Shown here: one piece after another, positions 33,740 to 41,156 of the stretch
How the letters are laid out: every line of letters begins with the position of its first letter
How positions within the stretch are numbered: the first letter of the stretch is position 1
From: Phaeocystidibacter marisrubri
GTDB lineage: Bacteria > Bacteroidota > Bacteroidia > Flavobacteriales > Schleiferiaceae
Direction: 5' to 3'
Assembly: GCF_008933165.1 (NCBI RefSeq)
Contig: NZ_WBVQ01000001.1
Span: forward strand, 496,001-560,000
DNA length: 64,000 nt
Translations under genes and position numbers: made by a program
The notes under the pieces: model-generated
Told to the model about the DNA's origin: nothing
What the model saw: the letters and a program-made list of their open reading frames with translations, nothing else
Database searches by the model: none

Positions 33740-34438
33740 TTAAATCTGATAACTGTAGGAGAGTCGAACAATATGCCTATTGAAGAAACTACCCGCTGGA
33801 ATGCGCTCTTGATACCAATTGAAATATCCCGCAGCAAACTTGTGATGTTTAAAAGCGGTGTACCACAGGTTGAATCCAATTCTGTTTTGATCCAATCTAT
33901 TGGTAAGTACTTCAGATTTGCGGAAGGTATTGACGTGAATTTCATCGTACAAATCAAGTCGTCCCCAGTCTGAAATAGCGAGTTGTGCCATAATGCGGTA
34001 GCGAACACGAGTGGTGGCGTATTCGTAGGTATCAAACCCTTCAATGAAGCGAAATTCTGGCCATAATCTTTGGTGTATAGCCCAATGTTCGTTGACATGC
34101 CATTTGTGCGATACGTGAAGGATAGGACGCAATTCTCGAAAGGTGGCGAGTCCTTCTACATGTGGATCGTTAGGAAGGGTTTGTGTGAAGTATACGAACC
34201 CCGCCCCAATGCGAAAGCCGCTTCCAATTCCCTTTGTTACCAGTGTTCTCTCTTGGAAGATATGCTGACGTGCCGGAAACCAGTATAGTGCTTCTTCAAA
34301 GTCTTGTTGTAAGGTCCAATCTGAACCCCAGTTCGCCTTCACTTGGGCATGTGTCCAAAGCACGCTTTGTGTTGTACGGGTCTGCCCGAATGTTTGACAA
34401 ACAGTGAAGGTTAGAAGTAGTGTTAGAAGTCGACTCAT
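33740..34438 (-). CDS. DUF2490 family outer-membrane-type protein
   Basis: 232 residues from ATG 34438, which gives a clean signal peptide (SRLLTLLLTFTVCQTFGQ). The rest alternates in short amphipathic strands ending in aromatic residues, e.g. QHIFQERTLVTKGIGSGFRI, HQRLWPEFRFIEGFD, TTRVRYRIMAQLAI, and ends IVRLSYSYQI, so a beta-barrel is likely. DUF2490 proteins are common in Bacteroidota and have no assigned function. Alone on its strand between the sulfotransferase and a membrane protein gene. Confidence 0.75.
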   Translation of the reverse strand: MSRLLTLLLTFTVCQTFGQTRTTQSVLWTHAQVKANWGSDWTLQQDFEEALYWFPARQHIFQERTLVTKGIGSGFRIGAGFVYFTQTLPNDPHVEGLATFRELRPILHVSHKWHVNEHWAIHQRLWPEFRFIEGFDTYEYATTRVRYRIMAQLAISDWGRLDLYDEIHVNTFRKSEVLTNRLDQNRIGFNLWYTAFKHHKFAAGYFNWYQERIPAGSFFNRHIVRLSYSYQI

Positions 34439-34510
34439 GTAGGAGGATTGTATCACCAAAGGGAAAGTTATCCGAAAAGTACAAGTTGAGTTAGCGCTTG
34501 TATTCCGTGA

Positions 34511-35002
34511 TCATATCGATTCGAATTCACGCATTTCTTCAGAGGTCAACTCTGCAAGATCTGTAAAGTGCGTACGTCTTGGTCGAAGGAGACCCATGAT
34601 GCCAATCACAGCGATTGCGATGTACAACATGAGCGTGTTGCCTGTCAGCATAAATACCACAATAGTGAAGAGGTTTGCACCTTCTATAATCGCATATCGA
34701 ATGATCATTGATACTTGATACTGGTGGAATTTAGTCTTTAGGTTGTTCCCGTTCTTTACCTGATTTAAGAATTTGTTCGAAATGAAGTAGTTCGCTGTAT
34801 TCCCCACTATCACCAAGGTAATACAAACAACGTAGAGCACATTGGAAGTGAGGTTTGAATTGAAATGCATAACTCCTTCTTTATCCACGTTGAGGAATGC
34901 CACAAAGCAGAACAGAATTTGTCCCATCAACAAGGCAATATGAATGATCTGAAGGGTTTTGAAACTCGGTTTAAAATTCGGGTCAGGAGTGGCGTTTATC
35001 AT
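34511..35002 (-). CDS. Four-helix membrane protein of unknown function
   Basis: 163 residues with four predicted membrane segments (about 18-40, 48-70, 98-118, 120-142), in two pairs separated by a basic loop KFHQYQVSMIIRYAIIEG. The C-terminus is cytoplasmic or exposed and acidic (LAELTSEEMREFES). Not recognised beyond being a Bacteroidota-type conserved membrane protein. It lies 2 bases after the truncated haemoglobin gene and is probably cotranscribed with it and yjdM. Confidence 0.7.
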   Translation of the reverse strand: MINATPDPNFKPSFKTLQIIHIALLMGQILFCFVAFLNVDKEGVMHFNSNLTSNVLYVVCITLVIVGNTANYFISNKFLNQVKNGNNLKTKFHQYQVSMIIRYAIIEGANLFTIVVFMLTGNTLMLYIAIAVIGIMGLLRPRRTHFTDLAELTSEEMREFESI

Positions 35003-35004
35003 GT

Positions 35005-35373
35005 TTAAAGAGAGTTCATGTTATGGGACATCAAGTTGGCGATATGTTTCGCTCTAGTCTTCGCTTCATCTGCTTTGGTACCCGAAAATAATTCGTTTAC
35101 CGTGTATTCCCAAGTGGTTAGCCAGCGTTCAAAATGTTCGGGTTTCATGCGCTTTCTGCCGTTCATGCTGTAATGCTTGTGCATCGCATTTCCAGAATAA
35201 CTCGAACCTCCCAGAAGCATGGTTTCCCAAAAATCGTACATAATGGGCATGTGTTCTTTGAGGTTGATAGGAGATACTTCGGTGAAGAATACCCCAATCA
35301 AGTCATCAACCATTACTCTTGAGTAAAACGTGTCCACTAGGCGAATGATGTCCTCTCGAGTGGAGATGTCCAT
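35005..35373 (-). CDS. Group III truncated haemoglobin
   Basis: 122-residue globin of the 2-on-2 fold. Family signs: IIRLVDTFYSRVMVDDLIGVFF at helices A/B, MYDFWETMLLGGSSYSGNAMHKHY with the conserved Trp and the proximal-side His-Tyr region, and FERWLTTWEYTVNELF near the end. Such proteins bind oxygen or nitric oxide; in-vivo roles vary. The ATG overlaps the yjdM stop by one base (TAATG), so the pair is translationally coupled. Confidence 0.82.
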   Translation of the reverse strand: MDISTREDIIRLVDTFYSRVMVDDLIGVFFTEVSPINLKEHMPIMYDFWETMLLGGSSYSGNAMHKHYSMNGRKRMKPEHFERWLTTWEYTVNELFSGTKADEAKTRAKHIANLMSHNMNSL

Positions 35374-35705
35374 TAGCCTTTCTTTACAAATTCCGACTTC
35401 AATGCCATGGCGCCAAAGCCATCGATTTTACAATCAATATTGTGATCGCCATCAGTGAGACGAATGTTTTTCACTTTGGTTCCTGCTTTAACGGGTCCTG
35501 AAGCTCCTTTTACAGGAAGGTTTTTCAGAACAATGACGGTGTCACCATCCGCCAAAACATTACCATTGGCATCTTTGACAACCAATCCTTCTTCTTCCAC
35601 GTGATCCGGATTCCATTCGTGACCACATTCCGGGCAAACCAATAGCGAATCCATAGGGTAGGCATAAGCTGAATTGCATTCCGGGCATGGAGGGATTTGA
35701 GACAT
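35373..35705 (-). CDS. yjdM: YjdM/PhnA-type zinc ribbon protein
   Basis: 110 residues: N-terminal zinc ribbon CPEC...CPECGHEW (C7, C10, C24, C27), then the PhnA domain [31 protein letters not shown] ending [13 protein letters not shown]. The family was once called phosphonoacetate hydrolase-like by context, but there is no phosphonate gene here and the real role is unknown. First of the yjdM-globin-membrane protein unit. Confidence 0.85.
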   Translation of the reverse strand: MSQIPPCPECNSAYAYPMDSLLVCPECGHEWNPDHVEEEGLVVKDANGNVLADGDTVIVLKNLPVKGASGPVKAGTKVKNIRLTDGDHNIDCKIDGFGAMALKSEFVKKG

Positions 35706-35743
35706 TTTTTTGGGGTTTTGTTTGAGATTGTAAAGATAGGGAA

Positions 35744-35796
35744 TCCGTCACCAGCCACCTGTCATCGGTCCCCAGACATCCGTCACCCGTCACCCA
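35744..35796. repeat. Decayed short-word repeat (GTCACC type)
   Basis: A run of imperfect copies of CCGTCACC-like words separated by related sequence, lying in the gap after the VOC gene and extending back through its last codons, which therefore encode a Gly/Asp-rich end (ELGDG). No transposase or flanking duplication is visible. Confidence 0.45.
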
Positions 35797-36607
35797 ACTC
35801 ATCCACCACAATCTTCTTCATATTTCTAAAGTTCTCTGCGGTACGGCGAGCCGTTTCGGGGTTGCTCATCAATTCCGATAGTTTACGCGGGTAGATTTGC
35901 CAGGCCACTCCAAATTCATCGGTACACCAACCGCACATTCCCTCCTTGCCGTAACGGGTGATGGCATTCCAATAATGATCGATTTCTGCCTGATCTTCAC
36001 ACTCTACCATGAAGGATATCCCATTGTTGAAGGTGAATTCATGTGGTTCGGGACTGTCCATGAACATGAACTTTTGACCGTTCAGCGCAAATTGAGAATG
36101 CTGAATCATTTTCTCGGTTTCGTCAAAATACATGATCCCATCAAGGTCGAATTTATCGAAGAGGCGAGAGTACAATTCAATTGCTGGGCGAGCCTTTCCC
36201 GCATATTGATTGACGAAAAGTAAAGCAGGAGTGATCTTCTGACCAATTTCTTCCCATTCATGAACGGCAATTTGCCAACTGATCCCAAATTTATCGCTTA
36301 TCCAACCATAAAGTGGACTCCACGGATAGGAGTCGAGTGGAACCATCTCCTGCCCATCTAAACTTAATCTTTCCCAAAGATCGTAGGCCTCATCTTTTGT
36401 TGTGCACAAGTGGTAAAAGGAAATAGAAGGATTGGGAAGTTCGGACGTGTTACCCGCAAGGAATCGGAAGAGTTTTCCACCCATTGTCAATTCCACCAGC
36501 ATCTCACTCTGTGAACGCACTTCAACATTTGGGAAAATAGTGGTGTAATAATCTACCATCTCGCTGAGATTAGCTGAATGCCAGATGCAGGGGGTGATGT
36601 CTTTCAT
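35783..36607 (-). CDS. VOC-family protein with two PhnB-like domains
   Basis: 274 residues made of two glyoxalase/bleomycin-resistance-fold halves of the PhnB (3-demethylubiquinone methyltransferase-like) type. Each half ends in the diagnostic GWISDKFGISWQIAV and GWCTDEFGVAWQIYP segments, and each starts with a Y-x-x-x-F pattern (YYTTIFPNVEVRS; LYSRLFDKFDLDG). Despite the old name these are not methyltransferases; the ligand is unknown. The last residues run into a repetitive patch. Confidence 0.8.
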   Translation of the reverse strand: MKDITPCIWHSANLSEMVDYYTTIFPNVEVRSQSEMLVELTMGGKLFRFLAGNTSELPNPSISFYHLCTTKDEAYDLWERLSLDGQEMVPLDSYPWSPLYGWISDKFGISWQIAVHEWEEIGQKITPALLFVNQYAGKARPAIELYSRLFDKFDLDGIMYFDETEKMIQHSQFALNGQKFMFMDSPEPHEFTFNNGISFMVECEDQAEIDHYWNAITRYGKEGMCGWCTDEFGVAWQIYPRKLSELMSNPETARRTAENFRNMKKIVVDELGDG

Positions 36608-36647
36608 ACTCGAGGATTTGAGTTAGCAAGTTATAAAAGCCATGAGA

Positions 36648-37619
36648 TTAACAGCCTTGATGGACCCAATAGTACTGGCCGTTTATAAAAGTAATAAGCC
36701 CTTTACTTCCAATTTCAGATTTTCTGCGAACTTCTATGGACACATTTTCAAGTTCAAGTGGTTTCTCTACGATGTCGCCGTCACTGACTATATGATCGGT
36801 TGTACGCTTGGGAAGAACGAGTCTCCAATCCTCAGCCCAACTGTAATCGGCCAAGAAATTGCGATAAGTTCGATTGAACCCTATCAATGTGAGCATTCCC
36901 GATTTGCCATCAATTATTTGGATTCCAGCTACCTGACCTTCTTTGAGAAATGATACTTTCTCCGGGGATTTATCACCATTGAGATCTGCGGTAAGTACGT
37001 GTGACAACGGAACGTAGCACGTATCCGTTCGAGTTTCCAAAGTGCTAAGGTCCACGGGAATATTGAGATGTACAGAAATAAGAGTGAGAAGGTGCATTAG
37101 GTTTTGACGAGATTCCAAGGGAGCAGATGTAAACGCAGTGTCCAGTAGAATCCGTCTCTTTAGACTTGTGTAACTCTCAATTGGAGAACCTTCGCGGTCA
37201 AATTCACGTGCAATACACTTCCCAATACGCATCATGTTCTCTTCCCAAGAGCTGTCCCATGTTGCAGCTTGTTCTGCAAATTCTATGGGATGTGTGTATA
37301 CATAATTATAGAATGGAGTTCCCAAGTTTTCTGAAATAGAGGCGTTAGCCATGTTGAGGATAGCGATTGCCGAAGGAGTGTAATAGGACCTCACATGAGT
37401 TTTCGGATGAGTCATGCTATCCAGAACAGCGTACGTCATCCAAGTTTCTCTCGGATGAATGAGTTGTGCGGTGAGTGAATCAGCATAAGCGCGAAGAGCG
37501 ATTTGTAGAGTGTCTGAATGAATGGCAGAACTGGGTGTATTCTCAGCTTCAGGCGATTCATTCGAGGAGCAGGAAGCCAGTGTCAATAAAGCGATGGAAA
37601 GTGAAGTGAGTGTTTTCAC
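36648..37619 (-). CDS. Lipoprotein of unknown function
   Basis: 323 residues. Signal peptide with lipobox LASCS and the Cys near residue 17, then a Ser/Glu-rich linker. The middle is helical and unrecognised; around residue 215 it has ADLNGDKSPEKVSFL, resembling the calcium-loop strand of FG-GAP repeats (DxNxDxxxE), and it ends in a short strand region (FINGQYYWVHQGC). The start is GTG at 37619; no ATG is available nearby. Divergent from apbE, with which it shares a short promoter region containing a TATCTTTA box on this strand. Confidence 0.65.
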   Translation of the reverse strand: MKTLTSLSIALLTLASCSSNESPEAENTPSSAIHSDTLQIALRAYADSLTAQLIHPRETWMTYAVLDSMTHPKTHVRSYYTPSAIAILNMANASISENLGTPFYNYVYTHPIEFAEQAATWDSSWEENMMRIGKCIAREFDREGSPIESYTSLKRRILLDTAFTSAPLESRQNLMHLLTLISVHLNIPVDLSTLETRTDTCYVPLSHVLTADLNGDKSPEKVSFLKEGQVAGIQIIDGKSGMLTLIGFNRTYRNFLADYSWAEDWRLVLPKRTTDHIVSDGDIVEKPLELENVSIEVRRKSEIGSKGLITFINGQYYWVHQGC

Positions 37620-37663
37620 AATGAAAGAACTTAGAGCCTAAAGATACGAAGCTGGTCATTGTA

Positions 37664-37671
37664 TACCTTTG
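37664..37671 (+). promoter_or_regulatory. -7 box TACCTTTG of apbE
   Basis: Perfect TAnnTTTG 17 bases before the apbE ATG. It lies inside the longer open frame that starts with TTG, supporting the later ATG. Confidence 0.45.
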
Positions 37672-37688
37672 TGTCAAAGAATCAAGAC

Positions 37689-38690
37689 ATGCGAAGTTTA
37701 TTACTCGGATTGGTCAGCCTATTTCTACTGATTTCATGTTCTGAAGAAGACGTGCAGTTGAAATATACGTTACGAGGAAGAGCACAGGGGACAACATATT
37801 CCATCGTGTACATGGCATCAGCGGGGAAAGACTTCCACACCCAGGTAGACAGCATTCTCTTTGAAGTAGATAGAAGCCTTTCGGCGTGGAATCCAAACAG
37901 TACGCTCTCCAAAGTAAATTCAGGCGAGCTGGATTCGGTGACCGATCCACTTTTCATTACGTGTATTCAGGCAGGACAAAGAATCAGCCGAGAAACAGGC
38001 GGAGCTTTCGACATGACCGTTGGGCCACTGGTAAACTACTGGGGGTTCGGTGCTGAACAAAGAGGAGAATTAGACTCTGCAGTGGTGGATAGTCTACTCA
38101 AGTTGACGGGATTCTACAATTTGAGAATGGGAAGCGACGGCAAATTGATTCGGCCCAAAGGTCTTAAAATTGACGTGAATGCCATTGCGCAGGGCTATAG
38201 TGTAGATCTACTTGCCGAGTGGTTGGATGCCCGTGGAATTTCCAATTACTTGATTGAAGTGGGAGGAGAGATGAAGGCGCGAGGCGTTAATTTAGAAGGA
38301 AATCCATGGATTGTGGGAATAGATAAACCCAGTGAAGAAATTCAGGAACAGCGCTTTCAAGTAATTGTAAACCTTGATAGCGCGTCGTTGGCCACTTCTG
38401 GAAATTACCGCAAGTTCTTTGTTGACTCTATCTCGGGAATTAAGTTTAGTCATACCATCGACCCCAAAACAGGATATCCCGCGCGCGACCGACTCTTGAG
38501 TGTGTCCATTGTGACGTCCAGCTGTATGGATGCAGATGCCATCGCCACGGCGTGTATGGTAATGGGCCTAGACAAAGCCAAAGCATTTGTGCAAAGCAGA
38601 AGTGATGTGGAAGCCTACTTTGTATTCGGAGGCTTAACGGGCGATTGGGAAGTTTGGAGCACGGAAGGTTTTGATGCGATGGTGCATTAA
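37689..38690 (+). CDS. apbE: FAD:protein FMN transferase ApbE
   Basis: Periplasmic lipoprotein that attaches FMN from FAD to Thr/Ser residues of NqrB, NqrC and similar proteins. 333 residues from ATG 37689, giving the signal MRSLLLGLVSLFLLISC with the lipobox Cys near residue 17. Family motifs: RAQGTTYSIVY, GGAFDMTVGPLVNYWGFG, KIDVNAIAQGYSVDLLAE, YLIEVGGEMKARG, TSGNYRKF and SHTIDPKTGYPA, with metal-binding acidic residues in the last third. The likely clients are encoded about 5 kb upstream. Converges on the isoprenoid-synthase-like gene. Confidence 0.94.
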   Translation: MRSLLLGLVSLFLLISCSEEDVQLKYTLRGRAQGTTYSIVYMASAGKDFHTQVDSILFEVDRSLSAWNPNSTLSKVNSGELDSVTDPLFITCIQAGQRISRETGGAFDMTVGPLVNYWGFGAEQRGELDSAVVDSLLKLTGFYNLRMGSDGKLIRPKGLKIDVNAIAQGYSVDLLAEWLDARGISNYLIEVGGEMKARGVNLEGNPWIVGIDKPSEEIQEQRFQVIVNLDSASLATSGNYRKFFVDSISGIKFSHTIDPKTGYPARDRLLSVSIVTSSCMDADAIATACMVMGLDKAKAFVQSRSDVEAYFVFGGLTGDWEVWSTEGFDAMVH

Positions 38691-38704
38691 TCCGCTTTCG
38701 AATT

Positions 38705-39694
38705 CTACTTATCCCAATTCAAATAGTAATTGATCCACTTCAGCGCGTTTCTCGTTTTTCCCATATCGCAAATCAATTGATCTTTGGAATATGCGCTAGG
38801 CTCAAAATCTCCGCGATCTAGCGATTGAAGTTGATCGAGACAAACAAGACCTCTAGTTGCCACTACAGCAAGTAGACGAGAGAATTTCTTTTTGTTCTTT
38901 TCAGAGAATTCCATTTCATCAATCAACTGAAAAGCTCTGCTCATCAGAGATTTATATGTTGCACGAAGTTCCGCTATTGATTTTGTAGTGGTGGCAAGTG
39001 TATGGATGCCTCCATGGTAGTCCTTATAAATGTCGAACGTGTCATTTTCAAGTTGACCTAAGAATCCAATTTGAAAGAGCAACTCCTTTTCCTTCTCTGA
39101 AATTTCTCCTTCTAGGGCGCAGCGGTAGAGCAGAATAAAGATTCCCCCTTTTTGTCGGGTGATCTTTGCAATCTCTTCCTGTGTCAATCCCGGGCGGAGT
39201 TGTTTTTCACTCTGCACCTGAGCCTCCATGCCTGCCAGATAATATTCCTTTATCCAATTCGCATTGGGATGATTCAGCGCCTTGGTGTAGAACTGAAGGA
39301 AGAGCTTTTCGTTTGGGGTTTGAGCGTCCTTGAGATTTGGATGAGTGAGCATTTTTGTCAATTGCTCTTTAGAAGTATGGTCTTCGTCGAAGAAATCGTC
39401 AAACAATCCTGTCGTTCCTCCTAAATAGGTAAGAGAGTTGATATCGGTGGTCGACAATTGATAGCCTCTCAATTCGCCATAGAACTGCCCGATCACGGGA
39501 ACAGCCAAGCCATAGTAGAATCGAATTTTCTCGATGTCCTTCTCCGTCAACGTGTGATCATTGTTGGCAATAAAGTCTTCTAAATCAGCAAGGATCGTTC
39601 CCTGCATGAATTTTTTCTGTGCTTTATAACGCTTATAAATGAACGCGAAAATGGAAGGGATGCTCAGAAAATTGCGAAGTCGCTTGGTTGCCAT
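38705..39694 (-). CDS. Orphan class I isoprenoid synthase-like protein
   Basis: 329 residues, all-helical by inspection, no signal peptide. Two features point to the class I terpenoid/prenyl synthase fold: an aspartate-rich motif D99-D100-F-F-D103-E104 on a predicted helix, and N217-D218-x2-D221-x3-D225 in a second helix, matching the order and spacing of the DDxxD/E and NSE/DTE metal motifs, 118 residues apart. Overall similarity to prenyltransferases or squalene synthases is not visible, and no other isoprenoid gene is nearby, so substrate and product are unknown. It could be a divergent enzyme or an inactive relative. Own intergenic region upstream. Confidence 0.6.
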   Translation of the reverse strand: MATKRLRNFLSIPSIFAFIYKRYKAQKKFMQGTILADLEDFIANNDHTLTEKDIEKIRFYYGLAVPVIGQFYGELRGYQLSTTDINSLTYLGGTTGLFDDFFDEDHTSKEQLTKMLTHPNLKDAQTPNEKLFLQFYTKALNHPNANWIKEYYLAGMEAQVQSEKQLRPGLTQEEIAKITRQKGGIFILLYRCALEGEISEKEKELLFQIGFLGQLENDTFDIYKDYHGGIHTLATTTKSIAELRATYKSLMSRAFQLIDEMEFSEKNKKKFSRLLAVVATRGLVCLDQLQSLDRGDFEPSAYSKDQLICDMGKTRNALKWINYYLNWDK

Positions 39695-39755
39695 GAAAGA
39701 GGGTATCTAATAAGGGTCTAAAACTAGGGTTGATTTTTTAAAGTTCCTAGCTTAG

Positions 39756-39808
39756 GTAGCCTGTTGGTTATTAGGTTGAGGCGCTTGAAGCTGAAGACCA
39801 GAGACTAA
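39756..39808. repeat. Decayed short-word patch (GCTGAAGACCAGAGACT type)
   Basis: Low-complexity intergenic text of overlapping words such as GGTTATTAGGTTGAGG and GCTTGAAGCTGAAGACC. It resembles the patch at 18842-18863 and lies between the orphan synthase and the terminator of the NqrM-like gene. Confidence 0.35.
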
Positions 39809-39846
39809 ATAAAAAATCCCCCAAACCAACAGGCCAGAGGGATTTC
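39807..39846 (-). terminator. Terminator of the NqrM-like gene
   Basis: On the minus strand AAATCCCTC pairs with GGGGGATTT (one G-U), with further pairs inside, followed by TTTTTTATTT. Confidence 0.75.
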
Positions 39847-39868
39847 GTATTCTTTTGATGTAAAGCGT

Positions 39869-40078
39869 TTACGCCTTTTCTTCCGGCGATTTGCACTTTT
39901 GATCAGGTGTTGCTCCACAGAAGCTGCACGATTCACCTTCTTTGTTTAGGAAGGGACTCTGACTTGCACATGTTCCTGCAAACTCACCGTCTTTCTTCGC
40001 CCAAATCTTAATCGCGATACCCAAGAAACCGAGTCCGATTAGTACAAAAGCGATTAGAAAGAGTTTCAATGCCATCAT
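39869..40078 (-). CDS. Small membrane protein with four cysteines, NqrM-like
   Basis: 69 residues: one N-terminal membrane helix (LKLFLIAFVLIGLGFLGIAI), a short basic turn (KIWAKKDG), then GTCASQS...GESCSFCGATPDQKC with cysteines at C37, C51, C54 and C62. This layout, one helix followed by a four-cysteine tail after a GxC motif, is that of NqrM (DUF539), which delivers the iron that NqrD/NqrE bind. Sequence identity to gammaproteobacterial NqrM looks low, so the call is inference from architecture plus the presence of nqrABCDEF and apbE in the same window. An in-frame ATG one codon later is also possible. Confidence 0.6.
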   Translation of the reverse strand: MMALKLFLIAFVLIGLGFLGIAIKIWAKKDGEFAGTCASQSPFLNKEGESCSFCGATPDQKCKSPEEKA

Positions 40079-40136
40079 AACTGTAATATTCTTTAGGATT
40101 ACGTCTATTTGGGCAGACGTAAAACTGTGGACAAAA

Positions 40137-41156
40137 TTACAAAATGTTCACCTCGGGTTCTAGTAAAATGCCAAAACGTTCGTGTACGTCTTTGATGATG
40201 GTTTGAGCGAGATCCCAAACCTCCGCGCCACGTGCGTTTCCATAGTTGACCAATACGAGGGCTTGCTTGATATGAACCCCAGCGTCGCCTTTTCGGTAGC
40301 CTTTCCAACCACTTTGATCGATAAGCCAACCTGCAGCGAGTTTCATTCTTCCTTCGCCGGCGGGGTAGGCTACTACATCTGGATATTCCGCTTTTACACG
40401 CTCGTATTCGGTTATAGCTACTACAGGATTTTTGAAGAAACTGCCGCTGTTACCGATTTCGGCAGGGTTGGGAAGCTTGCTTTGGCGAATGGCAATCACA
40501 GCTTTCGAAACATCGTCAATGGTAGGTTGAGCGATATTCCACTCATCCAATTGTGCATGAATGGCGCCATAGGATGTGCGAATGGCGTGATCATTTACCG
40601 TCAGCTTAAAGCGAACCGCTGTAATGATAAATTTCGCCTTCCACTCGTGCTTAAAAATCGAGTCTCGATAGCCAAATTGACATTCTTCTGCGGTGAATGT
40701 TTTGCGTTCACCTGTTCCCAAAACAACGCCGTCCAAAGAATGGAAGTGATCCTTCAACTCTACGCCGTATGCACCGATGTTCTGAACGGGAGCTGTACCT
40801 ACTTGCCCGGGGATTAGTGATAAGTTCTCCAATCCTCCAAAGTTGTTTTCAACCGTCCACCGAACAGTTTCATGCCAGCTTTCGCCCGCTTTTACTTGAA
40901 GTAAAACGTGTTTGTCATCCTGAGAAAGAATCTCTCGTCCCTTTAGCGCAATATGTGCCACAAGACCATTGATGGGGCCTGTGAGCAAGAGGTTAGAACC
41001 ACCACCCAAAATGAGTTGGAGTCGGTTAAGTGCAGCCTCATCTTTCGCAAAAGTTACTACGTCTTCTTCCGTTTCCAGTACCCAAACTTCGCGGGCTCTT
41101 TCATCGAGCCCAAAGGTGTTGAAGTTTTTGAGTGATGGATTCTCGTACTTTCTCAT
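40137..41156 (-). CDS. murB: UDP-N-acetylmuramate dehydrogenase MurB
   Basis: FAD enzyme that reduces UDP-GlcNAc-enolpyruvate to UDP-MurNAc in peptidoglycan precursor synthesis. 339 residues, type I length. Seen: LKNFNTFGLDERA at the start, LGGGSNLLLTG (FAD), LSLIPGQVGTAPVQNIGAYGVEL, CQFGYRDSIFK with the conserved Tyr, GNSGSFFKNPVV with the catalytic Ser, and the terminal LEPEVNIL with the catalytic Glu. Its ATG overlaps the stop of the upstream aminotransferase (TAATG). Confidence 0.96.
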   Translation of the reverse strand: MRKYENPSLKNFNTFGLDERAREVWVLETEEDVVTFAKDEAALNRLQLILGGGSNLLLTGPINGLVAHIALKGREILSQDDKHVLLQVKAGESWHETVRWTVENNFGGLENLSLIPGQVGTAPVQNIGAYGVELKDHFHSLDGVVLGTGERKTFTAEECQFGYRDSIFKHEWKAKFIITAVRFKLTVNDHAIRTSYGAIHAQLDEWNIAQPTIDDVSKAVIAIRQSKLPNPAEIGNSGSFFKNPVVAITEYERVKAEYPDVVAYPAGEGRMKLAAGWLIDQSGWKGYRKGDAGVHIKQALVLVNYGNARGAEVWDLAQTIIKDVHERFGILLEPEVNIL

